Shown in pieces: positions 50,810 through 59,909 of a DNA stretch of 64,000 nucleotides. The notes under the pieces are model-generated. The model saw only the letters and a program-made list of their open reading frames with translations, did not search any database and was not told where the DNA came from. Origin of the DNA: Geodermatophilus poikilotrophus (lineage in GTDB: Bacteria; Actinomycetota; Actinomycetes; Mycobacteriales; Geodermatophilaceae); contig NZ_FOIE01000001.1 in NCBI RefSeq assembly GCF_900111455.1, positions 310,001 through 374,000 on the forward strand, read 5' to 3'. The translations under genes were made by a program, and so were the position numbers. The number at the start of each line of letters is the position of its first letter. The stretch's first letter is position 1.

Positions 50810-51457
50810 TCACGACGAGAGGTAGCGGATCACCGCCAGTACCCGGCGGTGGTCGTCGTCGCTGGGCGCCAGGTCGAGCTCGTCGTAGATGTGGGACGTG
50901 TGCTGCACGACCGCCCGCTCGGTGATCGACAGGGTCCGGGCGATCGACGCGTTGGTCCGGCCCTCGGACATCAGGGCCAGCACCTGCTGCTGGCGAGGGG
51001 TCAGCCGGTCGAGCGCACCGTGGTGCCCCCTGGCGCGGGCGACCATGAGACCCACGACCTCGGGGTCGAGGACGGTGCCCCCGGCGGCGATGCGGCGGAG
51101 GTCGTCCGTGAACGCGTCGACGTCGGCGATCCGCTGCTTGAGGAGGTACCCGACGCCCGACGAGCGATCCCCCAGGAGTTCGACGGCGTAGGCGCGCTGG
51201 AGGTGCTGCGACAGCACGAGGACGGCGATCTCGGGGAGGTCCCGGCGGATCTGCACCGCCGCCCGCAGGCCCGCGTCCTTGTGATCGGGCGGCATCCGGA
51301 TGTCGGTGACGACGATGTCGGGACCGTGTTCCTCCGCGCTGCGGACCAGCTCGCGTGCGTCCCCGACCGCAGCGACGACGTCGAACCCGGCCGCCTCCAT
51401 CACGTGCGTGAGCCCGGTTCGCAGCAGCGCCTCGTCCTCGCCGATCACGACCCGCAC
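50810..51457 (-). CDS. NarL/FixJ-type response regulator
   Basis: A 215-residue response regulator. The receiver domain has the acidic pair GEDEA, the phospho-accepting D52 in VTDIRMPPD, and a lysine in YLLKQRI. The LuxR-type HTH is LTPRQQQVLALMSEGRTNASIA then RTLSITERAVVQHTSHIYDEL. The GTG start lies 13 nt inside the end of the histidine kinase gene, so the two are coupled. It probably controls the divergent cell-wall hydrolase genes and its own operon. Confidence 0.92.
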   Translation of the reverse strand: MRVVIGEDEALLRTGLTHVMEAAGFDVVAAVGDARELVRSAEEHGPDIVVTDIRMPPDHKDAGLRAAVQIRRDLPEIAVLVLSQHLQRAYAVELLGDRSSGVGYLLKQRIADVDAFTDDLRRIAAGGTVLDPEVVGLMVARARGHHGALDRLTPRQQQVLALMSEGRTNASIARTLSITERAVVQHTSHIYDELDLAPSDDDHRRVLAVIRYLSS

Positions 51458-53202
51458 GGCAGCTCCACGAGCAGGCGTGTGCCGCCGCCGGCCGGACTCT
51501 CGATGTGGAACCGGCCGCCGAGGGCGTCGACACGGTCGGCGAGGCCGCGCAGCCCCACACCACCCGCCTGGGTCGCCCCACCGACGCCGTCGTCGGTCAC
51601 GCCGATGACGAGCCGCGTCGACGCGTGCTCGAGCGTCACGGTCAACGTGTCGGCCGCGGCGTGCTTGACCGCGTTGGTCAGCGCCTCCGCGACCACGAAG
51701 TAGGCCGTCCTCTCGACCGTCGCCGGCAGGCGCCCGTCGACCTCGACCACCGCCAGCCGGGTGGGCAGCGGCATGCGGTCGACCAGGTCCTCGATCGCCG
51801 CGGTCAGGCCCCGCTCGACGAGGGCGGCCGGCATCAGGGCGTGGACGATCTCCCGGAGGTGGCGGGCGGCACCGTCGATGCCGACGCGGAGGCGCGTCGC
51901 CGCGTCGGGGAGACCGGCCGCCCCGCCGGTGCGAGCCAGTTGCTGCGCCTCTAACGCCAGCAGGACGAGCTCCCCCTGCAGACCGTCGTGCAGGTCCTGG
52001 GCGATGTGCTGCCGCGCCCGGTCCCCTGCCTCGACGAGGCGGGCGCGCGACTGCCGCAGGTCGGCATGGCTGGCCCGCAGCTCGGCCGTCAACCGGTCGT
52101 GGTCGATCGCGAGGGCGGCCACCTGACCCGCCCCGCGGACCAACTCGGCGTCGTCGATGACCGTCGCGTCGTAGACGATGGCGCCGATCCGTCTCGACCC
52201 GAGCTCGATGTCGACCAGGTCCCGGTGCTCGCCCAGCGCCTCCGTGTCGACCGTGGCGCCGTCGCCGTCCACGGAGGAGCGCCCGTCCCGCGACGCGTAG
52301 ACGACCTGCAACGACGTGTCCCCGAGGGCGCGACCGAGGGCATCGGCGAGCAGCTCCGGGGTGGCGGCGGACGACGCCAGCCAGGCGCTGAGCTCCTGGA
52401 TCTCGGCGGTCCTCGCGAACCCACCGCGCAGCATCGCCGCCGCGAAGGCGACGGGCACCCCGGCCAGCACGACGATCTGGAACCCGACCACCTGCGCGAC
52501 CGAGAGACCGGCGGACGGACCCAGGAGAGGACCGAGCGGCGTCGCCAGGACGGCCAGGATCCCGTAGGCGTACAGCGGCAGCAGGACCCCACGTTGGCCG
52601 GGCGTCGCGGTGCGCAGCCGGTCGACGAGCACACCTGCGGTCACCAGCATCACGACCATCCCCGCACCTCGCTGGAGCCAGGTGCCGGCGGAGAGGAGAT
52701 CCGCCCGGTGACCGACGGAGAGCATGCCGCCCGGGCTGGCACCCGGATCGAAGAGGTAACCCGGGACCTGCAGGACGAGCGACACCACGAAGCCCCCGGC
52801 CACCGTCAGGCGAGAGGTGCGCGAGCGGAGACGGCCGGACGGGAAGGCGTGCAGGAGCCACACCACCACGGCCAGCGGGGTGGTGGCGAGCACGACACCG
52901 ACCGCCACCAGGACGGGCGTCGCGGTGTTGGCGAGGGCGACCACGAACCACGACAGGGCCCCGACGACCATGATCGGGCCGGTCCGGTTGCTCGGCCGGC
53001 GCCGCCACGCCTCGAGCCCCGCAGTCAGATGGACGAGTCCCCCGGCCGGGAACAGGGCGAGCAGCCACCACGGAGCGACGTCCTGGTCGGCGAGCAGGGC
53101 GATCTCGACGCCGGCGACGACGGCACCGAACACGCCGATCAGCGCGAGGCTGACCACCAGCGCCCGCGCCAGGGACGATCGCACACCTCCCCGATGCGCC
53201 AT
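51445..53202 (-). CDS. NarL-type sensor histidine kinase
   Basis: A 585-residue membrane sensor. The N-terminal ~270 residues hold about eight hydrophobic helices (VVSLALIGVFGAVVAGVEIAL and later), followed by a possible GAF-like region and the HisKA_3 dimerisation domain with H in ARQHIAQDLHDGLQGELVLLA near residue 404, and a HATPase_c end with EALTNAVKHAAA and GVGLRGLADRVDALGG. It has no clear extracellular domain, so it probably senses a membrane signal. It pairs with the overlapping response regulator. Confidence 0.92.
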   Translation of the reverse strand: MAHRGGVRSSLARALVVSLALIGVFGAVVAGVEIALLADQDVAPWWLLALFPAGGLVHLTAGLEAWRRRPSNRTGPIMVVGALSWFVVALANTATPVLVAVGVVLATTPLAVVVWLLHAFPSGRLRSRTSRLTVAGGFVVSLVLQVPGYLFDPGASPGGMLSVGHRADLLSAGTWLQRGAGMVVMLVTAGVLVDRLRTATPGQRGVLLPLYAYGILAVLATPLGPLLGPSAGLSVAQVVGFQIVVLAGVPVAFAAAMLRGGFARTAEIQELSAWLASSAATPELLADALGRALGDTSLQVVYASRDGRSSVDGDGATVDTEALGEHRDLVDIELGSRRIGAIVYDATVIDDAELVRGAGQVAALAIDHDRLTAELRASHADLRQSRARLVEAGDRARQHIAQDLHDGLQGELVLLALEAQQLARTGGAAGLPDAATRLRVGIDGAARHLREIVHALMPAALVERGLTAAIEDLVDRMPLPTRLAVVEVDGRLPATVERTAYFVVAEALTNAVKHAAADTLTVTLEHASTRLVIGVTDDGVGGATQAGGVGLRGLADRVDALGGRFHIESPAGGGTRLLVELPCGS

Positions 53203-53256
53203 CGGCGCAGCATGGCACCGGCGACGGGCGCTCGGTGCAGCATCGCACCGGCGACG
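53202..53256. promoter_or_regulatory. 25-bp direct repeat upstream of the kinase/DacB genes
   Basis: Two copies of TCGGYGCAGCATSGCACCGG and the following CGACG start at 53202 and 53232, matching at 23 of 25 positions. The 30-bp period is close to three helical turns. They overlap the kinase start codon region and lie about 90 bp before the DacB-like gene, a suitable position for response-regulator binding. Confidence 0.6.
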
Positions 53257-53344
53257 ACTCGCGCGAGACCCTGTACCCAGGTCCAGGTCGGCGGGCCACT
53301 CCGGTCCATTGCCCGGCGGTCACGGCGTCGCCAGGGTCGCCTGC

Positions 53345-54949
53345 GTGAACCGTCGAGCGGCTGCCCTCCCGTTGCTCGTGTCGACCGTCGTGCTCACCGC
53401 GGTCACCTCGTCGACCGGGTCGTCCGCCTCGCCGGGCGAGGGGCCCGGCCCCCAGCCGCAGGTCGGCGACCTCCCGGCTGCCGCCGCCGCGATCATGTCG
53501 AAGCCGGAGTTCGAGACGGCCCGGTGGCTCTACTCCGTCGCCGAGGCGGAGACGGGCCGGGTCGTCCTGGCCGGCCGTGCCGGGGAGTCCGTCTTCACCG
53601 CGTCGACCGCGAAGAACTTCACCGTCGGCACCACGTACGCGACGCTGGGCACCGACGCCACGCTCACCACGCCGGTGTACGCGACGGCCGAGCCGGCCGG
53701 TGGCGTCCTCGCCGGCGACCTGGTGCTGGTGGCGTCGGGAGACCTCGCCATGGGCGGCCGCGGCGCCATGAGCGGCCGCGTGGACCACGCGTTCACCGCC
53801 GACACGATCGACCACGTCTACGGCGACATCGCGCCGAACGCGGCGTTCGTCCCGGACGACCCGTTGGCCGGCCTGGACGACCTCGCCCGGCAGGTGGCCG
53901 CCTCAGGCGTCACCGAGATCGCCGGCGACGTGGTCGTCGACACCCGGCTGTGGGACACGTTCGACGGCCAGGAGGGACCCGCACCGTCGATCTACGTCAA
54001 CGACAACATCCTGGACATCACGGTGGCGGCGGCCGGGATCGGGCAGCCCGCCGTCCTCGACCTCCGCCCGCGGACCCAGGCCGTCACCGTGGAGTCGACG
54101 GTGACCACCACGGACGCGGGCACGCCGACGTCGCTCGCAGTCACCGCCGATCCCGACGACCCCACATCGGTCACGGTCAGCGGCACCATCGCGGCCGGCA
54201 CGTCGCAGCTCACCATCCACCGCGTCCTCGACGCCGCGTCCTGGGCGCGCACCCTGTTCGTCGAGGCACTCGGCCGCGCCGGGGTCGCGGTCACCTCCTC
54301 CGCCGTCGGACCCAATGACGAGGCGGGGTTGCCGCCCACGGGTTCCTACGCGGCCGAGGACCGGGTGGCCGCCCTGACCTCCCCACCGATGAGGGCCTTC
54401 GGTCGGATGATCCTGGAGACCAGCTACAACACCGGTGCGAACGCCCTGATGTGCCTGCTCGCGGTGCACGGCGGCTCGCCGGACTGCCTCGACGGGCTGG
54501 CGGCGGTGCACTCCCAGCTCGACCGGGCCGGTCTCGTCGCCGAGGACGTGGTGCTGTTCGACGGGCAGGGCGCCGACCCGGCCTCGACGACCCCGGACCA
54601 GATGGTCGCCTGGATGAGGTGGGCGCAGACGCAACCCTGGGGCGAGGAGCTCGCGGCCGACCAGCCCGTCCTCGGGGTGAGCGGGACGCTGGCGAGCACG
54701 GGTCAGGACGGTCCCGCCGCGGGCGAGGTCGCGGCCAAGACCGGGACGAGCGTCGACGTCGACCCCACCACGGGCCGCGTGCTGTACAAGGTGCAGAGCC
54801 TCGCCGGCTACCTCACCACCGAGCGGGGCGAGCGGTTCGTGTTCTCCCTGTCCATGAGCGGGGCGACGTACCCCGACGTGCCCACCGGTCTGCACGACGC
54901 CAACGAGGACGTGGCGGCCGTCGCCGCGGCCTTCCAGCAGGCGCTGTGA
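53345..54949 (+). CDS. dacB: D-Ala-D-Ala carboxypeptidase/endopeptidase (PBP4/DacB-like)
   Basis: A 534-residue secreted penicillin-binding protein of family S13. A signal peptide (NRRAAALPLLVSTVVLTAVTS) leads the chain. The active-site triads are S87-T-A-K90, S360-Y-N362 and K465-T-G467. It would trim or cleave peptidoglycan cross-links in the cell wall. The GTG at 53345 is followed directly by the signal sequence. It is the first of three serine hydrolases in tandem and diverges from the two-component system. Confidence 0.92.
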   Translation: MNRRAAALPLLVSTVVLTAVTSSTGSSASPGEGPGPQPQVGDLPAAAAAIMSKPEFETARWLYSVAEAETGRVVLAGRAGESVFTASTAKNFTVGTTYATLGTDATLTTPVYATAEPAGGVLAGDLVLVASGDLAMGGRGAMSGRVDHAFTADTIDHVYGDIAPNAAFVPDDPLAGLDDLARQVAASGVTEIAGDVVVDTRLWDTFDGQEGPAPSIYVNDNILDITVAAAGIGQPAVLDLRPRTQAVTVESTVTTTDAGTPTSLAVTADPDDPTSVTVSGTIAAGTSQLTIHRVLDAASWARTLFVEALGRAGVAVTSSAVGPNDEAGLPPTGSYAAEDRVAALTSPPMRAFGRMILETSYNTGANALMCLLAVHGGSPDCLDGLAAVHSQLDRAGLVAEDVVLFDGQGADPASTTPDQMVAWMRWAQTQPWGEELAADQPVLGVSGTLASTGQDGPAAGEVAAKTGTSVDVDPTTGRVLYKVQSLAGYLTTERGERFVFSLSMSGATYPDVPTGLHDANEDVAAVAAAFQQAL

Positions 54950-55049
54950 CGCCGGCGGAGCACCCGGCCGGTGCGCGACGTGGCGCGGACACCCGGACAC
55001 CCGGACGCCCGGCAACCCCCCTGACCGGTTACCCCTCGGGAGGTCGACC

Positions 55050-56300
55050 ATGACAGCTGCAGAGCGCTCGTGCGGGTCGCGTCGTGCCCGGCCACCCGGT
55101 CCGCTGGCCGCCTCGATCGCGACGACGGCGGTCGCGCTGCTGGTCGTGGCTGCCGCCCCGGCGGACGCGTCGCCGGGGGGCGCGACGGCACCGTCGGAGG
55201 ATCCGGCGTACGCCGCGACGGTCAAGCCCGAACTCGACCGGATCGTGGAGGACCTGGCGGTCACCGGCGCCGCCGTCCTGGTGCGGTCCCCCGAGCTCGG
55301 CGACTGGGCCACCACCATGGGCACCCGGACCTGGCACGGCACCGAGCCGGTCACGCTGGCCGACCACGTCCGGATCGGCAGCAACACCAAGACCATGACG
55401 GCCACGGTGGTCCTGCAGCTGGTCGACGAGGGCAGGATCGGCCTGGACGACCCGGTGTCGCGGTACCGCCCGGACGTGCCCAACGGGCAGAACATCACCA
55501 TCGCGCAGTTGCTCGACATGACCAGCGGGCTGGCCAACTACACCGAAGACCTCGAACTGAACGAGCAGATGGACAGCAACCCCGGCCGGGTGTGGAACCC
55601 GGAGGAGCTGCTCGCGATCGGCCTCGCCGAGCCGCCCGCCTTCCCCCCGGGCGAGGGGTTCCTGTACTCCAACACCAACTACGTGCTGCTGGGCGTGGTC
55701 ATCGAACAGCTCACCGGGGTCCCGGTGGAGCAGGCCTTCCAGGACCGGGTCTTCGACCCGCTGGAGCTGGGCGAGTCCTCCTTCCCGGCGCGGACCGACG
55801 CCTCGATCCCGCAACCGCACCCGCGGATGTACACCTTCGGCACGAACGTGGAGACCATCGACAGCCTCGTGCTGCCACCGGAGGTCCAGGCCGCTGCCCG
55901 CGCCGGCACCCTGGAGCCGATGGACGTCACCGACGCCAACCCCTCCTGGGGCTGGACCGCGGGCGCCGGGATCTCCACCGCGCAGGACCTCGCCGACTAC
56001 GTGGAGGAACTGGTCGACGGGTGCCTGCTCAGCCCGCAGCTGCAGCAGGAGCGGATCGCCAGCGTCCAGCCGGTGGACCCGGACGACCCGGCCAGCCCCG
56101 GCTACGGGCTCGGCCTGGCCAAATTCGGGCCCGTGTACGGACACAGCGGTGAGCTGCCCGGGACCAACTCCTTCATGGGCCACGACCCGGTCCGGGACAT
56201 CACCGTCGTCACCTGGGCCTCCACCGCGCCCGCACCCAGCGGCGAGGGCCCGGCCGTCGAGCTCGCCAAGGCGGTGATCGCCGAGCTCTACGCCGGCTGA
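55050..56300 (+). CDS. Secreted serine hydrolase (class C beta-lactamase / DD-peptidase family)
   Basis: A 416-residue exported enzyme. The N-terminal signal (LAASIATTAVALLVVAAAPADA) ends near residue 40. The catalytic motifs are S111-N-T-K114, Y206-S-N208 and a late HSG (YGHSGELPGTN). These are typical of Streptomyces R61-like D-Ala-D-Ala carboxypeptidases and class C-type beta-lactamase relatives (S12). The product may be a DD-carboxypeptidase or an esterase. AGGTCGACC before the ATG is a possible ribosome-binding site. Confidence 0.9.
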   Translation: MTAAERSCGSRRARPPGPLAASIATTAVALLVVAAAPADASPGGATAPSEDPAYAATVKPELDRIVEDLAVTGAAVLVRSPELGDWATTMGTRTWHGTEPVTLADHVRIGSNTKTMTATVVLQLVDEGRIGLDDPVSRYRPDVPNGQNITIAQLLDMTSGLANYTEDLELNEQMDSNPGRVWNPEELLAIGLAEPPAFPPGEGFLYSNTNYVLLGVVIEQLTGVPVEQAFQDRVFDPLELGESSFPARTDASIPQPHPRMYTFGTNVETIDSLVLPPEVQAAARAGTLEPMDVTDANPSWGWTAGAGISTAQDLADYVEELVDGCLLSPQLQQERIASVQPVDPDDPASPGYGLGLAKFGPVYGHSGELPGTNSFMGHDPVRDITVVTWASTAPAPSGEGPAVELAKAVIAELYAG

Positions 56301-56391
56301 CCAGCACCCCCTGGCAGACCGGGTCGGCACGACGGGGGGCCCGGGCCGCGCGGACACCACACCGTTCCCTCCACGGGAGGAGCTGTTCCCC

Positions 56392-57573
56392 ATGCGCCGA
56401 TGGATGCGCCCCGCCGCCCTCGCCCTCGCCGTGCTCGCCGGGGCCGGGACGACCGGCTTCACGGCCACCAGCGCTCACCCGGCCGGGTCCGCTCCTCCCC
56501 CGGCCGCGACCCTCGACCCGGACCTCGCCGCACAGGTCGACGATCTGGCCCGGGCCGCACTGACCAACGGCGTCACCGGCGCGGTGGTCGGCATCTGCGA
56601 CCCGGTCCGGGGGAGCCACCTCCAGGCCTACGGGACCGCGGACACCGCAGGGACCCCGATGACCACCGACGTGCACTACCGCATCGCCAGCGTGACGAAG
56701 ACCTTCACCGCCCAGGCGGTGCTGCGCCTCGCCGACCAGGGGAGGCTGTCCCTCGACGACTCCCTGGACGAGTACGTCCCCGACATCCCTCACGGGGACG
56801 AGATCACCGTCCACCACCTCCTGGGCATGCGCGGCGGCGTGTACGACTTCGTCGCGGACGAGGAGTTCATGGCGCGGTACGTCGCCGATCCGCTCCTGCC
56901 GGGGTGGTCCCCCTACGACGTCCTCGAGATCATCCGCGCGCACGCCCCCGAGGCCCGCCCGCCCGACCAGGCGACCGTGTACTCCAACTCCGAGTACGTA
57001 CTGCTCGGGCTGGTCATCGAGCGGGTCACCGGCCGCTCGGCACAGCAGTACACCACCTCGGTGATCGAGGACCTCGGCCTCCCGGAGACGTCGTACCCCA
57101 CGACCGCGGCCCTGCCGGAGCCGTTCTCCCACGGCTACAGGAACACCGACAGCGAGCTGGCACCGGCCGACCCCGCTGCGGAGGAGCCACGGGACGTCAC
57201 GCTCAGCAATCCCGAGGTCCCGTACACCGCCGGTGCGGTCATCTCCACCGTGCCGGACATGACCCGCTACGCCGAGCAGCTGGCGACCGGGGTGGGCCTC
57301 GCCCCGGAGACGGCCCGGCTGCGCCAGGGGTGGACGCCGTTCACCTCGACCGGCGTCCGGGTGCAATACGGCCTCGGCGTCCTCCAGATCGGGAACTGGG
57401 TCGGCCACAACGGGTCGATCTTCGGCTACAGCGACGTGGTCTCCCACCTGCCGGAGGAGGAGGCGAGCGTCGTGGTGATGGTCAATGCCGCCGACGGCGA
57501 GGCCGTCCCCGCGATGGACCTCTGGGGTGGGATCGTCAGGCTGCTGTACCCCGACAGCCTGCCGACCTGGTGA
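56392..57573 (+). CDS. Secreted serine hydrolase, S12 family (second copy)
   Basis: A 393-residue paralogue of the preceding gene. The signal peptide is MRRWMRPAALALAVLAGAG; the motifs are S100-V-T-K103, YSNSEYVLLG, and HNG in VGHNGSIFGYSD. The ATG has GGGAGGAGC upstream. The gap of 91 bp suggests a shared transcript with the first copy, but sequence similarity is limited to the catalytic core, so the duplication is old or they were recruited independently. It probably acts on peptidoglycan stem peptides or a related substrate. Confidence 0.9.
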   Translation: MRRWMRPAALALAVLAGAGTTGFTATSAHPAGSAPPPAATLDPDLAAQVDDLARAALTNGVTGAVVGICDPVRGSHLQAYGTADTAGTPMTTDVHYRIASVTKTFTAQAVLRLADQGRLSLDDSLDEYVPDIPHGDEITVHHLLGMRGGVYDFVADEEFMARYVADPLLPGWSPYDVLEIIRAHAPEARPPDQATVYSNSEYVLLGLVIERVTGRSAQQYTTSVIEDLGLPETSYPTTAALPEPFSHGYRNTDSELAPADPAAEEPRDVTLSNPEVPYTAGAVISTVPDMTRYAEQLATGVGLAPETARLRQGWTPFTSTGVRVQYGLGVLQIGNWVGHNGSIFGYSDVVSHLPEEEASVVVMVNAADGEAVPAMDLWGGIVRLLYPDSLPTW

Positions 57574-57878
57574 CCGTCAGGTCACTGCGGTCCACCCCGG
57601 GCACGCGGCACCCGCGGGCCCGGCCCGGCACGAGCGCCGCGGCGCACCCGCCAGCGCATCCGACGCGGAGGGCCACCCGGCCGATCACCTCGGACACGCC
57701 GCCGTCGCGGTCGTCCCGCAGCCGGTACCGGGCCCTGCACTCCCCCGGGTCGCGGGCGACCCCTGGGGACGAGCGGGTCGGCCGAGATCTCCTATACGTC
57801 GCCGGCCGGATCCTGCACCCCGGGGAGGGCCCGTGATCGCCGACCGCGGGGCTCCCTCCTACGCCCGGGCCCCCGGGA
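57574..57878. other. Stretch without a clear gene
   Basis: 305 bases between convergent genes. Minus-strand frames contain RYRLRDDRDGGVSEVIGRV, which is faintly like the start of a GNAT-type protein, but there is no start, no continuation and no second motif. I treat it as non-coding or a remnant. Confidence 0.35.
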
Positions 57879-58628
57879 TCAGGCGGCCGTCGCGCGGGCG
57901 GCCTCGTCGATCAACTGCGCGACGACGTCGGGCCGGGAGACGGTGACGGCATGGGAGGCGTCCACCTCGACCGCGTGCGACGTCGCGCGCTCGGCCATGA
58001 ACCGCTGCGCCTCGGCCGGGACGGCCAGGTCCTGGCGCGTGACGAGGGTCCAGGACGGGATGGTCTTCCAGGCCGCCTTCGTCGCCTTCTCCCCCAGGGC
58101 GTCACCGGTGATGGGCCGCTGCGTCACGGCCATCAGCTCGGCGACGTCCGACGGCACGTCGCCGGCGAAGACCGGCTGGAACGCCTCCTGCTCGATGTAG
58201 AGGTCGTCGACGGTCCGCTCGTCGGGTCCGCGGACGGGCACCGGGCGCAGGGCGGCCCCCAGTTCGTTGCCCGGGAACCTGCCGGCCAGCTCGCCGGTGC
58301 TCTCCCCCTCGTCCAGCAGGAAGCTGGCGACGTACACCAGCGCCTTCACCTGCGGGTGCCCGTCGGCGGCCTCGCTCATGACGCTGCCGCCGTAGGAGTG
58401 GCCGGCGAGGACGATCGGCCCGTCCACGCTGTCCAGGACGTCGCGCAGGAACTCCGCGTCGCTGTGCAGTGCCCGGAGCGGGTTGGCCACCCCGATCACC
58501 GGACAGCCGTCCCGCCGGAGCCGGGTGATCACGCCGTTCCAGCTGGACGAGTCGGCGAAGGCCCCGTGCACGAGCACCACCGTGGGCTTGGTCGTGCCGG
58601 TGCGGGTCTCGATCGTGCTGCTGGTCAT
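57879..58628 (-). CDS. Alpha/beta-fold hydrolase
   Basis: A 249-residue hydrolase. VVLVHGAFADSSSWNGV is the oxyanion region, LAGHSYGGSVMSEAA the nucleophile elbow, and DASHAVTVSRPDVV the catalytic histidine. It belongs to the EstC-like/salicylate-ester-type group, common next to GntR or TetR regulators. It diverges from a GntR gene and an AT-rich dyad lies between them. The substrate is unknown. Confidence 0.88.
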   Translation of the reverse strand: MTSSTIETRTGTTKPTVVLVHGAFADSSSWNGVITRLRRDGCPVIGVANPLRALHSDAEFLRDVLDSVDGPIVLAGHSYGGSVMSEAADGHPQVKALVYVASFLLDEGESTGELAGRFPGNELGAALRPVPVRGPDERTVDDLYIEQEAFQPVFAGDVPSDVAELMAVTQRPITGDALGEKATKAAWKTIPSWTLVTRQDLAVPAEAQRFMAERATSHAVEVDASHAVTVSRPDVVAQLIDEAARATAA

Positions 58629-58711
58629 CGCTCCCCCTCTCGGTCTTCGGGCGACCGGTGCCGCCCCTCCGGTTGTGCACCCGGGTGCACGCCCCCGCCA
58701 ACGTGTCCGGC

Positions 58712-58727
58712 ATGCGATATATTGCAT
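58712..58727. promoter_or_regulatory. GntR operator candidate
   Basis: ATGCGATATATTGCAT is a 14-of-16 palindrome (ATGC-R-ATATAT-Y-GCAT) in the hydrolase/GntR divergent promoter. It is one of the few AT-rich dyads in the window and resembles FadR-subfamily sites. Confidence 0.6.
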
Positions 58728-58809
58728 ACCAATGGGCGGACGGGGAAGGGTCCTCTTCGCGCTTCCCCGTTCCGCGTTGCCAGCGCCCGACAGGTCAGGA
58801 GGTCCACCC

Positions 58810-59460
58810 GTGCCGATCCCCCCGACGGACCCCGGCCTGGACCGCGGCCTGCTGCGCGACGACGTCTACCGCCGCCTGCGGGACGCGATCGTGGACGGCA
58901 CGTTCGCCCCCGGGGAGCAGCTCAAGGACCTGGAGCTCGCGGCGTGGCTCGGGGTGAGCCGGACCCCGGTCCGCGAGGCGCTGCTGCGCCTCGCACAGGG
59001 CGGGCTCGTCCTCGCCCGGCCGGGCCGGTCGACGGTCGTGAGCACGCTCGACGCGCGCGACATCCGCGACGCCCGCGACGTCGTCGCGGCCATGCACGAG
59101 CTGGCGGTCCGCGAGGCGGTCCCCGCCCTCCTCGACGGCGACCTGGAGGCCATGCGCGAGGCCAACCACCGGTTCACCGCCGCCCTCGGGTCCGGGGACG
59201 TCGAGGCGGCCCTGCGGGCCGACGACGAGCTGCACGGCGTGCTCGTGCGCATCGCCGGCAACCGCGCGCTCGCCACGGTGCTCGAGCAGTTCACGCCCAC
59301 GGTGCGCCGTGCCGAGCGGCTGCGGTTCGCCTCCCTGCGAGGCCGGGACTCGGTCCGCCAGCACGACGAGCTGATCCGGCTCTGCGCCGGCGGGGACGCC
59401 GAGGGTGCGGCCGCCGTCGCCTACGACACCTGGCACAGCCTGCCGAGCGCCGAGGGATGA
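58810..59460 (+). CDS. GntR family transcriptional regulator (FadR subfamily)
   Basis: A 216-residue regulator. The N-terminal winged helix is VYRRLRDAIVDGTFAPGEQL then LAAWLGVSRTPVREALLRLAQGGLV; the C-terminal all-helical FCD domain runs from DIRDARDVVAAMHELAVREAV, with conserved D and H residues for metal or ligand binding (DDELHGVL, RQHDELIRL). GTG at 58810 has AGGAGGTCC upstream, an excellent site. It probably controls the divergent hydrolase gene. Confidence 0.92.
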   Translation: MPIPPTDPGLDRGLLRDDVYRRLRDAIVDGTFAPGEQLKDLELAAWLGVSRTPVREALLRLAQGGLVLARPGRSTVVSTLDARDIRDARDVVAAMHELAVREAVPALLDGDLEAMREANHRFTAALGSGDVEAALRADDELHGVLVRIAGNRALATVLEQFTPTVRRAERLRFASLRGRDSVRQHDELIRLCAGGDAEGAAAVAYDTWHSLPSAEG

Positions 59461-59477
59461 GCACCGGGAACCGGCCG

Positions 59478-59831
59478 TCACGGCGCGATGACGAGCTCCG
59501 CGATGAGGTCCCCGTCCACCGCGAAGCGGTAGCGGAGGTCGACGACGCCTCCGGGGAAGTCGCCCTCCAGGCGGTTGGTGACGACCCAGTGCGCGCCGTC
59601 GATGCGCTGCGCACCGACGAGGTCGGTGGTGTAGCTGAACTCGGCGCCGGCCCTGGACAGGAAGCGGCGGATCTCATCGGTCCCGCGGTAGGTCGTGCCG
59701 TCGTCGACGACCACGGCGGTGGGGGCGAAGCCACGCAGCGCGGCGTCCGCGTCGTGGGCGACGTGCGCGGTGAGGTACCCGAGGACCGGAGCGGGGAGCT
59801 GGTCGGGCCGGGTGCTGGTCGGAGAGGTCAT
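59478..59831 (-). CDS. SnoaL/NTF2-like protein
   Basis: A 117-residue nuclear-transport-factor-2-like fold protein: LGYLTAHVAHDADAALRGFAPTAVVVDDGTTYRGTDEIRRFL then RFAVDGDLIAELVIAP. Such domains are isomerases, cyclases or ligand binders. It is divergent from the MerR gene, sharing the region that contains a 27-bp palindrome, and is probably its target. The ATG at 59831 is the only suitable start. Confidence 0.85.
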   Translation of the reverse strand: MTSPTSTRPDQLPAPVLGYLTAHVAHDADAALRGFAPTAVVVDDGTTYRGTDEIRRFLSRAGAEFSYTTDLVGAQRIDGAHWVVTNRLEGDFPGGVVDLRYRFAVDGDLIAELVIAP

Positions 59832-59872
59832 GCCCCCACCGTGCTGCCTCTCCGAGCGGGAGGGTCGAGCGC

Positions 59873-59899
59873 TGGACCCTCCCCCGGGGGGAGGGTCCA
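59873..59899. promoter_or_regulatory. 27-bp perfect palindrome, MerR operator
   Basis: Two 13-bp arms, TGGACCCTCCCCC and GGGGGAGGGTCCA, flank a single G. Dyads of this type lie in the -35/-10 spacer of MerR-controlled promoters of the GyrI-linked group. It is 11 bp upstream of the MerR start and 42 bp upstream of the SnoaL-like gene start. Confidence 0.85.
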
Positions 59900-59909
59900 C
59901 CGTGGCGGC

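Noticed and set aside
54975..55015. Tandem CGGACACC units before the first S12 gene
   Set aside because: Only three short units; too small to distinguish from composition bias.
57574..57878. A GNAT acetyltransferase remnant
   Set aside because: Only one weak segment is suggestive; there is no start codon, cofactor motif or continuation.
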